64,000 nucleotides of DNA, from positions 128,891,094 through 128,955,093 of the forward strand of contig NW_024609857.1 of NCBI RefSeq assembly GCF_016920785.2, given 5' to 3'. This DNA comes from Ixodes scapularis (lineage: Eukaryota > Arthropoda > Arachnida > Ixodida > Ixodidae). The notes under the pieces were generated by a model. The model worked only from the letters and a program-made list of their open reading frames with translations. It did not search any database and was not told the origin of the DNA. A program made the translations under genes and the position numbers. Shown one piece after another: positions 10,716-22,950 of this stretch. Each line of letters opens with the position of its first letter. Within the stretch, counting starts at the first letter, position 1.

Positions 10716-10843
10716 GCACTGGTGCGATTTTACTTGCGATTTCGCAGTTGCGACATTGCTCGTGCAGCAAAGAAAGCATGGGGGAAGCTGCAGTGCCCGA
10801 TGTCGCAGCTGCGAATTCGCAAGTAAGATCGCACCATGTGAAT
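10716..10843. repeat. Inverted repeat with 50+ bp arms
   Basis: The arms share GGTGCGAT, ACTTGCGA, TTCGCAG, TGCGACAT and GCAGC in mirrored order around a loop of about 17 nt (AAAGAAAGCATGG). It resembles a short MITE that folds on itself. Confidence 0.75.
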
Positions 10844-10935
10844 TGGGCTTGAGTCATTTCTGGCACGATCAGTTAGTAATGACCTATGCAATTTCAACTC
10901 CACTTCACGCATTGACATCGTGCATTATTTATATT

Positions 10936-10968
10936 TGCTGCCTCGACCCTATGGGTCGAGGCAGGAAA
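10936..10968. repeat. Perfect short hairpin
   Basis: TGCCTCGACCC is followed almost directly by GGGTCGAGGCA, with ATTT/AAAT extending the stem. The loop is only 2-3 nt. Confidence 0.7.
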
Positions 10969-11433
10969 TATAGATACTTGGATTAAACTTCGTCAGGCTT
11001 TTGTTGAAAAGTTTGAAGTTCGTCAAACTTTTAAACTTAACAGGTTTGACATTTCGAAAATTATTAAATTTTCTAATGTGACAAGCTCAAAAATGTCTAA
11101 CTTCATAGTGCAAAAAATCAGAAGTTCGAGAACAATTGAAGTTCTCAACGCCAAAAATTCGGCAATTAAAAAATCATCAAATTTTTTTTATGCAATAAGT
11201 TCGAGTTTCGAAACTTTGCAAACATTTTGAACCCCTTGGTTTGATCTTGAAACCTTAAGTTTGCAAAAAGTTTGCGGCACATCTATTAGTTTTCAAGGTT
11301 AATAGTGCCACCCGACGTCTCCCCTTCTAACGAGATTTTGTTGATTTAAACAATCGCAAATTTAGTCGAGAGGGAGGGACGACCGCCCGACTGAGTCCTC
11401 CAAACGCCTTCGGTGTTTGAAGGCCTCTTGCCT

Positions 11434-12353
11434 TTAAATTTTGCTTTATTTTAAAAGTTATGGGCAAATTAAAATGACAAAAACAAGCAAAAAATAACCT
11501 CCTTCATGACGTCCCTGGTCGCTTGAGTGGCCATGAACTAGAGGAGGGGTAGTGAGCTGAGCGAGCAGTCACGGCTGCCGCACTCCGTGTCGACGGTTAG
11601 AGAGGGCGCCACTAAAGCATGTTCTGGATAGGCTGTATGAAGTGGGCAGCCAGGGCGGCTCGTACTGCATTTGCTGCGCGATTAAACACTAATTCGGGAT
11701 GACACTTCATTGGCCACAAACGACAGCAAACACGGGGTGAAGATCAGTTCAGAATGGGAGCCACTTAGCGCTGCCATACCGCGAAACGGCCAAACCGCAA
11801 GCCAAACCTGTCGCTGAAGGCCCTTGGAATGCTCGGAACCGGTCGGGTCCTTAAGACCGTATACGACCGCAGCGTCGCCGCATACATCCGGGACCTTTCT
11901 ACGCTCACCGCTCGTCGGTGCCAGATCCCACTACACCTTTCTAGTATGCGCCGCCTTTTCTACCGCTTGGTGGCGGGTATGTCGACAGGTCATTTCTTGT
12001 TTCCGGACTTTATGAACTGCATTAGTTTCTTTTCTAATCTAAAATACTGAACAAAAACTACTTTTTATAAATAATTGAAACGGTTCGCACCACTTATATT
12101 TTTTATTTCGACTAAAAAAAAAAGCTTTTAGCGGCTCTGACCAGTAGCAAGCCTAGGACCAAAGACGTCACATATCGCACGCTTTCGGCACCGCGGGTCG
12201 CCCCCATAAGTGGAGGAGGTTTCTGTGTCGTTCGGTTAAAATATGATGCACCGATATTTAATAACTCTCTCCGTGCCCGCTGGCTTGCCCGAACTCCAAG
12301 AGACGTGGAAACCGCAAAAAAGGTAGACGCTTAAATATGATTGCAGGGCCCCT
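11434..12353. mobile_element. TTAA MITE family A, copy 1 (holds the empty site of the Gypsy insertion)
   Basis: From AATTTTGCTTTATTTTA to the end TTGCAGGGCCCCT this segment aligns base for base, apart from scattered substitutions, with 52176-52568 joined to 56971-57617. It lacks both the retrotransposon and the palindrome present in the second copy. The equivalent of the insertion target is GGAAT at 11826-11830. The left terminal part is missing, and the right end abuts the purine-rich border of the Gypsy fragment. No coding capacity. Confidence 0.8.
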
Positions 12354-14324
12354 CCCTCTAAGCTTTGGCACCGCACCGCGCATCTGTCGCCCAGATTTTC
12401 TCGCGGTAGCCAGACGACGCAACTCTTGCCGTGCGCCGATGGTCAAAGTCTGCAACTTGCCGATGCTTCTCCACCTGGTCCCCCTCAAGGAAGACCTCTG
12501 TCGAGGGCCACTCCAGTTTCGGTTTCTCCAGCGGCTTTGGCATCCCGGTCCGCAGGCTCCGCCGTCGGCAACTGCACTGCTCCATACTTGGACAGTCCTG
12601 GGGTGTCCCCGAACATGAGCGGAAAGAGGAAAAGGTCGTCACTCTTACGCAGAAGATCCTCGACGATCCGGATCGTGCGCTCCACCTCCGGTTTGGCTGC
12701 TGAAAGCGTGAGCCGCTCGTGATGCGCTCAAAGTCGTAGACGAGAAAGAAGTTTGCGAACTCCGCCGCCGAAGACTGCGGGCCGTCGTCGCTGCGGACAG
12801 TCGCCAAAATACCATAGCGCTCCAAATCGCCCTTCACGGCTGCGGTTCACTCTCCGGTGCCCCTCTTGGACTGAAAGACCTTGTCCCGAAGCGACGCCGG
12901 GATTACGAGACGATGCCCTTCGAGGAGCGAGCCGTCGCATGCAGTGAACTTGCCCAGGCGTTTCCAGTATTTGAGCAGGCTGACCGGAACTTTTTGCTTC
13001 ACGAGCTAGTCCCGTTCGTGGTACTTGTGAAGTGCAACGCTTTCGCCATCTGAAGCGCGCTCGTATTGTAACTTGTCCAGCCCCACAGGCGATCCATCCT
13101 GGATCGTGTGGACGACGCTGTCCAAAAACGGCTTTGTGGCACGTACAGTTGGTGGTGCTTGCCCCATCGGCGCTCTAGACGGGGTGTCGACGGTAGCCAA
13201 TGATTTGCCAGGAACATGGCGTATCCGGGATTGATGCCTCATTAGCTTGAGGCGGAGGCGTTGCTACATCGGCGGGAGCATATCAGCATCCATGTTCTCA
13301 AACAGAGGTAAAGGAAACGTGGTCAGTCTCTACCATGAACTGCAGACCACGAATGTATTCGTCGAATCGTTGAACTGTCCAGGTGACCGCCAAAGCCTCC
13401 CTTTCGGACTGGCCATACCGCCGTTCCTTAGGTGTTGAGGAGCGGGATGCAAAAGCCGCCGCACGCCGCTCCGAAGAAAACTGGTCCTGCAGGAGCATCG
13501 CACAAAGTCCGAACGAGCTGGCATCGGCCAAAGCAATTGTTGGCAACACTGTGTGGTACCTGGCCATGCAGACCTTTGAAGACGGCATCATCTTCAGCAT
13601 CGGGAAGGCAGCCTGCCGGTCACATCTCCGAGTCCGGGCACCGTTTTTGCTTGGCAATGCCCGAAGGAGAGCCATCGTGTCTGAGAGGTGCAGCAGAAAC
13701 CCGCCGACGTGGTTCACCGTCCCCAGAAGTTTTCGGATGCCTCCGATGTCAACTGGTCGCTCTGCGTGTTGGACTGTCCCGCACTTCTTGGGTCCGGCAG
13801 AATCCCGTGCTTGTTGACGATGACACCGCGGAAGTCGACGCCGATCACGCTGAACTTACATTTTGACTCCTTGAACACCGCACCGGCACTGGTTGGGCTG
13901 CAACACCTCCTTCAAGCGCTGGTCATGCTCAAAATGGTTCTGGACAAAGACGAGAATGTTGTCGATCGCATTTATTGCACTGGCCTGCCCGTCCAAAATG
14001 TTGGACATCACCCGCTGAAAACGCTCTGGCGGAGATGTGATCCGAAAGGCAGATGGCAGAAGCAGTAATGCCCAAACAGAGTTATGAAAGACGTCGACTC
14101 TCGATGCTCCTCAACCTGCTTGACCCAATCCGAACCCCCTCCCACGAATGTGGGCGTGAGTTTGGAGTCCACTTCTAACACCATGTAGAGGAACATACTC
14201 CAGAAACTGAGGCCGGTAACGTAATACCGAGCTGCTTTGCTGCAGCTTTATTTATGTACAGACGTAAGGGAAGCGTGGTGCCCTTTAGGTCGGTAGTTTT
14301 ACAGGTTAGTTGCGCCATCCAACA
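12354..14324 (-). pseudogene. Degenerate Ty3/Gypsy retrotransposon with one LTR
   Basis: On the minus strand a 5' LTR (14324-14184) ends in CTACA and is followed by a likely primer-binding site TGGTGTTAGAAGTGG. Gag, protease and early RT are deleted. RT remnants follow in shifting frames (14180-13810, including VMSNILDG and NILVFVQNHFEHDQ). Next comes RNase H (13570-13330, ADASSFGLCAMLL and SEREALAVTW), then integrase remnants (12837-12740, SDDGPQSSAAEFANFF). A purine tract (AGAGGGAGGGG in minus sense) marks the 3' border, but no 3' LTR follows it. Frameshifts and deletions leave no usable ORF. A related solo-like LTR lies at 9087-9203. The element is a different and much older lineage than the one at 52569-56970. 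Confidence 0.85.
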
Positions 14325-15496
14325 GCTGGCAATAGGCGAAGCTACTAAAAGGATGGCAATCGCTACGGCAACTGTTTCGTGCCGTTTGTTTTCTCTCTCT
14401 CCCCCCTCGGCACAGACAGATGCTTCACGTTTTGAGCGATATAAACTTTGATTGTAAGGACATTAATGAGTGATACAAACTGAAGCACTAGGGTGCCTCA
14501 ATGCTGGCGCTGTTTGCGACAGCTAGCCCTCGGTAACTGACGGCAAACTCCACCGCAGTTAACGCACTATACTTGATGTTAACATCTTTGTCGAGGTTAG
14601 CATAGTTTCTGCAGCGCTCCAACACTGTCGAAGCTACTTGCACAAGCATGTGGGTTCCCTTGGTATCTCTTTTCCACGGCAGCGGGTGCGAATGAAGTGC
14701 AAGACAAAAGTCCCATTTTCTTGCACCAGTGCGGGGCTGCACCACTGTGGATGATACGATTGCCTGGACATTACTGTACAAAAACGTTGACGCCGAATAT
14801 ATGCAGACATCCCACATCCAAATGCGGAAAGAATGGCAAATCGCATTTTGCTTACTTACTGGACAATATACAGCAAGGAAAGTTTTTTTAATACTATAAG
14901 CACACTTTATAAGAACACATTTGTTAGTTTTTAAGCCTGACAATCAAACCTTGCAAGAATGACTTTGTGCAGTGAATTCACTATGCACAAATCTTGATCA
15001 TGACGCACTCGCTCTCCCTTAGGCGCTCAGGCTTAAAGCCCCGAGTCGCTACACTAACGCCATCCTAGAAGAGAGGGGCTGCAGCGCTCTCAGTGATGGA
15101 AGTGGCATTCAACCTTTTTGCAGCAGGTTCTGTAGCAGGCAAAATATTGGTTTGGAGCAGCCACCGACGCTTTTGGAGCAGATGCCAACATCTGTCAGCA
15201 CATCACATGAGAATTAGGTACAGTGATTGCATCTCGAAATAAATTCATTTATGATAGCGATCAAGGGTTCCTTCGAGCATATTATTATTGTTTGTGACAA
15301 GAAGAGATAGGGCGTAACAGGAACAGTCTTCTTAAATAAGGCTCTAGTCTGAGTAGGTTTAATTTATAGTGGGTAGTAAAACATGGTTGAAATGTGGATC
15401 ATAGTGCAACACTTCATTGGGCTAAATCCTTTCCCCTTTCCATTTTACACTTGGTAGTTTGTTTAGCCTGTAAATATAATTTCTTTAAAATGCCAG
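14325..15496. other. No recognisable gene
   Basis: A 151-codon minus frame (14488-14943) lacks known motifs and conserved neighbours. Nothing else can be supported. Confidence 0.35.
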
Positions 15497-15776
15497 CAAG
15501 AACCAGCATGCAAAAATGTTCCAAAAGCTGGCTGAATTCATGATTGAAAAGGTTTACTCCGACTTAACAAATTAACAACAAAAAGGTACAGACGTTTTGC
15601 CTCCTACGCAGGTACGTGGCATCTTCAGTATACACTGACACACACGAGGCGAGGTCGACCAGCCTCGTTTGTGTCAGTGTATACTGAAGATGCCACCTGC
15701 AGAGGTGGCGAAACAACTGTACCGTTGTTATTAATTTGTTAAGTCGGAGTAAACCTTTTCAATCAAGAACCAGCAT
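15497..15776. mobile_element. Foldback element between 13-bp direct repeats
   Basis: CAAGAACCAGCAT occurs at 15497-15509 and again at 15764-15776, as expected for a target duplication. Between them lies an inverted repeat with arms of about 105 bp (GATTGAAAAGGTTTACTCCG ... CAGTATACACTGACAC and their reverse complements) around a roughly 11-nt centre. The arms differ at several positions. There is no ORF. Confidence 0.75.
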
Positions 15777-16953
15777 ATCTGCTAACCCGTCTACCAATAA
15801 AAGTGCGTCCCACAAGTTTAATGAACCTACGAAACTCGAGACTCTTATATCATAAACTGCAAAAACAACCACACAAGAGCATTTTAAAAGCTTACAGTTA
15901 TGCTTTAGAGGCGACACTGCCCCTTAGTGACGTAGGAACCAGAGTGTCATCAAAGTTTGCTGCTCTTTCGATGGACAGGTGCGGAGGGACTATCGTTACT
16001 ACCGTATTTATTCAAATTTATACAGACCAGTGTCTTCTTCTGTCTTTCTCTGCTCAGTATTTCTTTAAATTAGAGTAACTTGACAAAGAAGGTCGACCTG
16101 TAATAATCCTGAGCATAATTTGTGCTAAGCCAGGCCTGGTCAGCCGCTGCTCCTAGCACTCCGGTGCAACGCTATGAAGCTTGATGCGCACACGCTGATG
16201 AGGCGGGGAAGGTACTCTGCAGTCACGCAACGAAGGCATATGGCAGACATGATAATTGAGTGATCTCATCAGGGGTAGAAAACCCTGGTTTTGTTTTATC
16301 ACAGTAGCCGCAATTGGCAATCTTACTATTTGGAAGTTTTCTCGGGACTGTTGGTTCGCGGCATCGACGACATTGTCTGGAAATTTAGATGATGTCGGCG
16401 ATCAACCGGCCAGAGCAGTTGGTGCCCAGCATCAATGGCTCTGGCCAGTTGATTTGCAGCATCCAAGAGCAATATCATTGCATTCATCATCTTGTCTGTG
16501 TTCTTTCATTGGCTAAAACAATCAAGTACTGCAAATGACGTGTGACCTCCACTTTCAGCAAGTGTGTTTGTAGTTGATATGTTCCAGCCTTCAACTGTTC
16601 TCTGACCAAAGACGAGGCAAACTATACGGCGAGTAGAGACGCTGCGAAATTCATATTTGTACCATTTTTCTTTCCTTCTACTTCTCTAAATACAAAGTTC
16701 TACAATAAAAAAAAACTTTTTTTTTTTTTTCTTTAAGCCCATCTCGGCACAGGTGCAGCGCATTTCTTAGCAAAAATGGCATTTTAGCACTAGATGTAGC
16801 ACTTTCCTTCATGACGCAATTTGGCACAACACTGTGCGCTTAACACTGCAGTATAGCGCTGAAGGAATTGTCACAAGAGTAAAGGAGTCTCTTAGTGATA
16901 TAGCAAGATTTTTTGTAGTTCAAAATGTTACCTAACATTTGAGGTACAAGGCC
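15777..16953. other. No recognisable gene
   Basis: AT-rich sequence downstream of the first P-type gene. Frames at 15803-16078 and 16256-16516 have no known motif. Confidence 0.35.
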
Positions 16954-16959
16954 TTTATT
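16954..16959 (-). promoter_or_regulatory. Poly(A) signal of THAP/P transposase gene 1
   Basis: AATAAA on the minus strand (TTTATT on +), about 160 bp after the stop codon of the gene ending at 17119. Confidence 0.6.
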
Positions 16960-17118
16960 TACATGTGTAACTTGTGACAGATGCAGACTTTGTGACAAAC
17001 ATCTGTGACTTGAGCCAGAAAATATTTTGTCGTTAAGTTAAAGAGAAGTATTTACAAAAAAGCAATTGCACTCTCTTCTGCAGTTTTCAGCATATGCAGT
17101 ACGGGAATGTGAAGGAAG

Positions 17119-19975
17119 TTACTGGGCTTTCCTTTTCCTCGATCTAGCACTAGAAACAACAGTTTCTACGCTCACATTGCAGAAAAAATTCTTCAGTAAA
17201 ATGTCTGTGCTGCACCACAACACGTGTCTCAGTAAAAGCTCGCTCGTGTGTCCATTATCGCAGACATTGATGTCAGAAAGCTCTTTGTTGGATAGTAGCT
17301 CCACAGCGAAATCCGTGACAAAATGGTGCCGGTTCGGCACCTTCAAGAATTCTGCCTGCTTCGACAGTTCCTCAATGACGACATAGCTGTACACGACGGC
17401 ATTTACTGCAAACATTGTTGGGAAAAGAAGTCCTTCTCCTCCCAGTTCCTTGACAAGTTCGCAGTGTTGCTGTTCAACAGGGATGGTGATCATCTTGTTT
17501 ATTGTCAATGCAGCTCTGCAGTTTGCGCAACTCAGCCTTTTCAGGGTGGCGTGAACTGCATGTCCGGCCACATAGACCAGGACAGGGAGGACATCTCTTA
17601 TTTTTGACAGTGCCTCTTCGGTTACGTCTGCATCAAGGTCAGGAAGCAACAAGTGATCTCGTTTGTGAAGGTCCTCCCACCGTTCGTCTCCATCTGCTTC
17701 GCAAACATCGGCAATCGTCGGCAGCGTGTTTTGCAGCAGCACTTCGTCTTCGTCTTCATAAAGCTGCCTTATGGACATGTGATACTGGGAGCCAGCCAGT
17801 TTCCTGTACGTCCCAAAGCGCTCATCTAAGCTGTCGGTCCGAATCTTCCCCAGGAGGACATAGGGCAGCTTGAGCTCGGTGAAGCAGTAGCTGATGACCT
17901 CCACAAAAGCATGAGTTGTCTGCTGAAGAGCAGTGTGGGTATCCTTGGAAAGCATACCACTGTCCAGATCTTTGCTCTTCCATTCGTCCAGCCAGTCCAG
18001 GAGCTTGTACAGGAAGTCCACGTTGGGATCATCCTCTGAAGATGATGCCGGGTTCTGGTGTTGGTCTTTCCTCGTTTTTCCTGGAACTACCATGCTCACG
18101 ATTCTCCACCACTTGACTATGATCTCGATGAAGGCCATAGTTCCCTTGAGGAATTTTACGTCGTACATCACTCCGAGAGAACGAAGTGCCTTGGGCAGTG
18201 TGTTGTTAAAAATCTCCAAAGTGAGTTTCAAGTCGTGTCTTTCGACGTTCGACGGGTAAAGGGCTTCTCTCGGCACGTTGAGGTACCTCATCTGGTCGTC
18301 GCACTCCAAGTTGTATGCCTCTCTGACAGTTGCAAACGATGCGCACAACAACTCCTGCGCCTGTGTCAGCCCAGGCTTGAACTCAGGAAAGAAAAACCCA
18401 AGCAGGTCGTTCTTTTGGTCGAGCCAATCGTTGCGTATGCTCTTGAGTATGTGCACTGGGTCTATCACAAAGAACAGCGGCCTTGCAGGATCGGACGGGT
18501 GTGGATAGACGAATCCGCTGGTCGGAGGCGACGTGAAGTGGGACACTGCCTTCCTGTTCACCGAGGTGTCGCCGCTTACAATGCAAGCAACCCTATACCC
18601 TCTTTTCTCCAGCCCACAAATCACGTCTCTCAGCAACTTGTGCAGATACTGCGCGCTGGCTTTTTGTACAGGGACCATGTGTGCCACTTCTTTGAATTGG
18701 CATGTGAGGCTTTGGACCGTAAAGACAAGCATGCTGTTAGCCGCTTCCGCGGAGTTGAGTGTCGCACCAGTGATGCCTCCTTTGTACTCAAAGTAAGGTT
18801 CGATGTGGATCTCGTCCACCAGCAAGACCATGAAACGATGCTGATCCTCCAAATCGGAGATCCTCTTCGCCACGTAGCCGAGGAATGTTGCGCTGTGGTG
18901 CTCTGGTTGGAGATTGCTTCCAAAAGACGAGCACGTCGATCGGATGGTGATCGGGTGTGGCAGAATAACGCTTCCAGAGCTGCGGATGTACTTGTAAGCA
19001 TGAGGTGATATGGTAAAAAGAAGGCAGGAAAACACCGTGAGGTCAACTGAGTAACCCTTGTGCCGCTTGTTTGCCGAGAGTTGTTCCAACTGCTCACCAA
19101 GGAACTCAATGACATGGGCCTTGTCTTTCGTTGCTTTTGCAGACAACTTGCCAAGCAACAAACGAATAGTATTGCAGATGTCCTTGTCCAAACTTTCAGA
19201 ACCTGAACTGGGGTCACCATCCCACTTCTCAATGCTCTCGAGGAGCTCCACCATTGCAACCTTGCTCTTTGCGACGGTCGGAATGCGCAAGTCTGGTCCC
19301 AGCCTCAAGACTGGCGTCTTAACTACATGAAAGGTGAGAGTCAAGTTGGCTTTCACGACAATCGAATATTTGATCCATGGCGCTGCATCTTCAACAATGT
19401 GCATGAAGAGGAGGCGTTCACTGCCTTCAACCATGTGCCAGAATGCAGAGCGTTGTTGGCTTTTCATGTAGTCGGCCAGACCTTGCACGCTGCGAATCGT
19501 GTCTGCCTCTTTCTGCGCGCTCAGTACGTGACTTGAACAGAACCTCGATGGAATGGCGTGTGGACGAATGCGGGGCTTCCTGGGTACAGTCACCTCGTTT
19601 CCGGTAGCAACGTCGACACCATATATCTCTCGAACGATGTCGTCGTCCGTGAAGTGAAGTTCGCATACCTAGGGAAAGGCAAGTTCAACTTTTTATTGCC
19701 AAGTGCTACTTGAGTGTGATGAGATGTTACGCGAGAGTTACGCTTGGAGGCCTTAGTAACTACAATGCTACTTGTCAGTCTGCAAAGCGAATGAGGATTG
19801 GAAAGGCTGGAGAATTTCTCACCGTGGAGTGTTTCGAAGGAACGAAACCTGGTCGTGATATAGCGTGCAGCCATGCCTTCCGCAGGTCTTCGTCTTGGGG
19901 AAACTGGAACACGGCCACTCTAGGTCCTGACGCGTAATTGCCGCGACACCCGGGCACACAGCACTTGTTCACCAT
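17119..19975 (-). CDS. THAP-domain P-element-type transposase, gene 1 (two exons)
   Basis: Exon 1 is 19975-19823 and exon 2 is 19668-17119, separated by a 154-bp GT-AG intron in phase 0; the spliced product is about 900 aa. Residues 1-58 form a THAP zinc finger: CC-x3-C at 5-10 (CCVPGCRGNY), the FPQDEDLRKAWLHAI block, then C53-x2-H56 at the start of exon 2. A P-type transposase (RNase H-like, DDE) follows. Likely catalytic residues are D336 (VLLVDEIHIEP), D418 (SGDTSVNRKA) and E667 in TDSLDERFGTYRKLAG. A CANC pair and a basic tail lie near the C terminus. THAP/P proteins bind DNA and cut at element ends; in vertebrates THAP9 is a domesticated relative. The start chosen is the ATG directly before the finger; another in-frame ATG lies 11 codons upstream. 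No terminal inverted repeats were found around the gene, so it may be a host gene or an element with unseen ends. It is about two-thirds identical by eye to gene 2. Confidence 0.9.
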
Positions 19976-21413
19976 GTCGACATTAATGCTGCAGCGCCGT
20001 AACTGCACTCAGAAACGCACACAAACGAAAATGACGGCTGCCACCGAATGCAGACCGGATTAGTGCAAGTGTCAAAAGAAACCACACTCAACTAAACGCT
20101 TGTCGAACGCCAACGTTGTACTTGGTTGTACTTGTGCGCGAAATGTCAGGTCACGAGACACAAGGTTCTTCACCCGACGGTTCGACCGCTCGTGTACCAC
20201 GGTACACCTCTAGGTACTGTACACGGACACACACACCTGTGAATGCCTGTGATTCGTAATTCGTACAGTGCGTACGCGAAAAGTTTGTGCCAGTTTGTGC
20301 CCACTGTGCTTCCGTGCCTTCGGCAGGCAGAGGACCATGGCGACCATGGGCTCGTTGATGGGCTCTGTGCCATGGCTATACCGCTCAACGTGGTACCGCT
20401 GTAACTATTTTTGAAGGGCGGTAGCGTGCGCCATCTAGCCCACATTTCTCACGAACCTCCTTTCTCCCCTTTCTCTTAAAACCAACGAGCTTAAAACACA
20501 CAATAGCAATTTCTTTTTCTCTATTTCCTCACACTTATCACGGGCGTAAGAGAAATAGATGGCATATGAGGAACTAAAAAAAACAACAAACGAAATAAAA
20601 GGAAGCTTTCCCATCTTTTCTCTGAGCCTACCTTTACCACACAAAGGCGACACCAAGTGGCGAGCACACAAACTATATGTTTGGTGGGGATGGATGGATG
20701 AAGGGACTGAATTTTTAATCAGCCATTGGCTTGAGTCACCGGCTAGCTCTGCAGGGACAAGTTCAAACTGTGTGCCAGATGCATACTTCATTAACTGTTT
20801 CGTGGAGCGAACCGGTGTTATCAGCTCTTGAAGCCACGCCGAACGGCACATAAACTCCCCTGTTCCAATGGAGCCAAGCCTGTCGTCCATAGCAGCGCTC
20901 TGATGGATAGGCTCCCTTTGGCTGGCACGCATCATAGTTTCAAGGAACGAGGCTCCCATTGGCTGCCGCGCGGCGTAGTTTCAAGGACCGCCACCAGAGC
21001 CCTCACCACGGCAGTGCGGCAGCCGGTAAGAGGGAGACGCTGGCTGCAGAGCCCGCACGGGCAAACTCCGGAGAGGCTGCACGGCCGAGCTCAGCGCGGC
21101 GCAGCCACTTCAAGAGAGTGCATGCTCAGCCATTGGCCGCAACCTACGCAGAAGCAAAACGTGGCCTTCCATGTCATACGCTGCAGACAAACTAGAGCGG
21201 AAGAATGACATTCATGCTTTCGCATTCACAACTCATAAAAAGTGCTTAGGTGTCTTTGTAGTTGTTTTTTTATCACAAAATTGCCACTTTTGTGTAGGGC
21301 GAGCATTTCAGTACGAGAAGACCAGTTTGCGTGAAGTCACGCTGTACTACGACGTAGCACTTATTTCAAGCAAAATCGCAATGCATACGAGTCACTGATG
21401 GACAGTGGCGTAC
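19976..21413. other. Upstream region of gene 1, no further gene
   Basis: The 5' flank of the minus-strand transposase gene. Short overlapping frames on both strands (for example 20435-20959 on -, 20828-21208 on +) lack recognisable domains. The promoter of gene 1 should lie in the first few hundred bases, but no TATA or initiator could be fixed with confidence. Confidence 0.35.
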
Positions 21414-21421
21414 CCCATTAT

Positions 21422-22290
21422 CAATGTTGGGTAAAGTACATCTAAAAAGTAATTGAAGTAGAAAGTAAATGAGAGCTGATGCACTTCAAGTAAAGTAATA
21501 AGTACACCGAGTGCAATGTACTATAAATAGGATGTACTTTCAAAATAAAGTACCAGTACATTTTAAGTCTTTCATGATGCCCTTCCGTTCCCCTATACAG
21601 TGATTTTTTAACTGGTATGCATTGCCCCAGGGATAATTGGGGGGGGGTGCATCACTTAATTTTTTTGGAAATGGCGGTGAATATTGGATAAAGTCAAGTG
21701 GCCACAGAAAGTTATTTTCAGAAATGGTGCCAAACTCAGAAGTTCAGCTTCTGAATTTGGCACTGCTTGTACTGGCTTGTTGCACCAGAGAATCAAGTAA
21801 CTTTCAAGTCGAAGGAAAAGACGAGAGGAGAATGCCTCAAACCATTGAGACTCTATCCTCTGTTGTGTTTTTCTTCGACTTGAAAGTTTCGTAATATTTC
21901 CGCATCAGTTTCAGTTGTTACATTAAGAATTCCTTGTCCTCTCCTGACATTTTTCACCTCCTCGCTTGCGCTGACCGAGCGTGAAAAAGCGAAAGTTCGC
22001 AAAGCTATGGGAAAGCCGCCCCCTAGAGCAAATGGAGCGATGCATCGTCTGCTGGTGTTTTTGGTGAGATCTCCTAGTATTTCTTCAGAGTTGACAAAGC
22101 ACAATTTTTACGATACAAATTTAACAGGACCAAATTCGGGGAATGTACTTTGAAGTCAGTATGCATGTTGTACTTTCCTCAGAAAGTACCAGAAAAAATA
22201 CCTTAAGTAAAATACAAGCACAAGTTTTCTAAACCTACTGGAAGTAGGTAGTACTTTAAGTACTATGTACTTAAATAATTTCCAACACTG
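21422..22290. mobile_element. hAT-like non-autonomous element with 8-bp target duplication
   Basis: The ends are CAATGTTGG and CCAACACTG. Flanking octamers are CCCATTAT (21414-21421) and GCCATTAT (22291-22298), alike at seven of eight positions. AAAGTACTT-type motifs crowd both subterminal regions (AAGTAAAGTAATAAGTAC on the left, GTAGTACTTTAAGTACTATG on the right). Terminal CAxTGTTGG and an 8-bp duplication are hAT hallmarks. No transposase ORF is present. Confidence 0.8.
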
Positions 22291-22632
22291 GCCATTATCA
22301 TAGACGCAGAAGGGGTGCACCCTAGTCCAAACAAAGCTCCTGCGGCTGAAGTCAAAGGAATTATAGTTTCCTTGGCTTGGTCAACTATTAAAGGAAGCGT
22401 ATCCCACACCTATCTACGGATCTACACCCCTTGCATCAACTACTGGCAAGTGGAATGCCCTGGTGCTGAAACTGTACTTGTCCACCGTTTCTATCTCAAT
22501 GTTCGTTATTTTTATAAGGTCTCCTTGTCACTAAACCAGTTTTTTCAGACTCTGTCAAGAGCAGATGGTGCCGTCGTCTGCTTTCAGGCGAGCATCGCGA
22601 GATGGTTATAAGCCCGACTCTCTGGCAGCTTG
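22291..22632. other. No recognisable gene
   Basis: A 98-codon + frame (22315-22611) without known motifs. Confidence 0.3.
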
Positions 22633-22947
22633 CCCACTGAACACAAAGTCATCTATTAGACGTCTTGGCAAGACAAGCAAGAGGTCTTATAATGTCTTGG
22701 CAAGACGTGATAGCCTAAGACGTCTTGCGTCATCCTGTAGCCACCCTGTAGACTTCATAACGCTCCCTCTTTTTTAAAATATGTCTCCTAGACCTCTTAG
22801 AGACAGCTACAAGACGCGAGCCATCTCCTTGAGATGTCTTTTAGACGTCTACGTCAAGATATCTTGAGATGTCTTGCGTAGCCCAAGACGTCTCTAGCTT
22901 AGTCGAGCCGTTTCAAGCCGGCTACGAGAAGTCTTGTGCTCAGTGGG
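22633..22947. mobile_element. TIR element rich in AGACGTCTT motifs
   Basis: It begins CCCACTGAACACAAAGTC and ends with the near-exact reverse complement (AGTCTTGTGCTCAGTGGG). TTG stands on both sides (22630-22632 and 22948-22950), a possible 3-bp target duplication. The interior is dominated by variants of AGACGTCTTG and TGTCTTG in both orientations. No coding capacity. Confidence 0.7.
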
Positions 22948-22950
22948 TTG

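Noticed and set aside
12358..12837. 159-codon minus frame as an intact gene
   Set aside because: Only the first part reads as integrase; the rest is out of frame. It is part of the broken Gypsy remnant.
18058..19008. 316-codon plus-strand frame
   Set aside because: Exactly antisense to the catalytic exon of P-type gene 1; no domain of its own.
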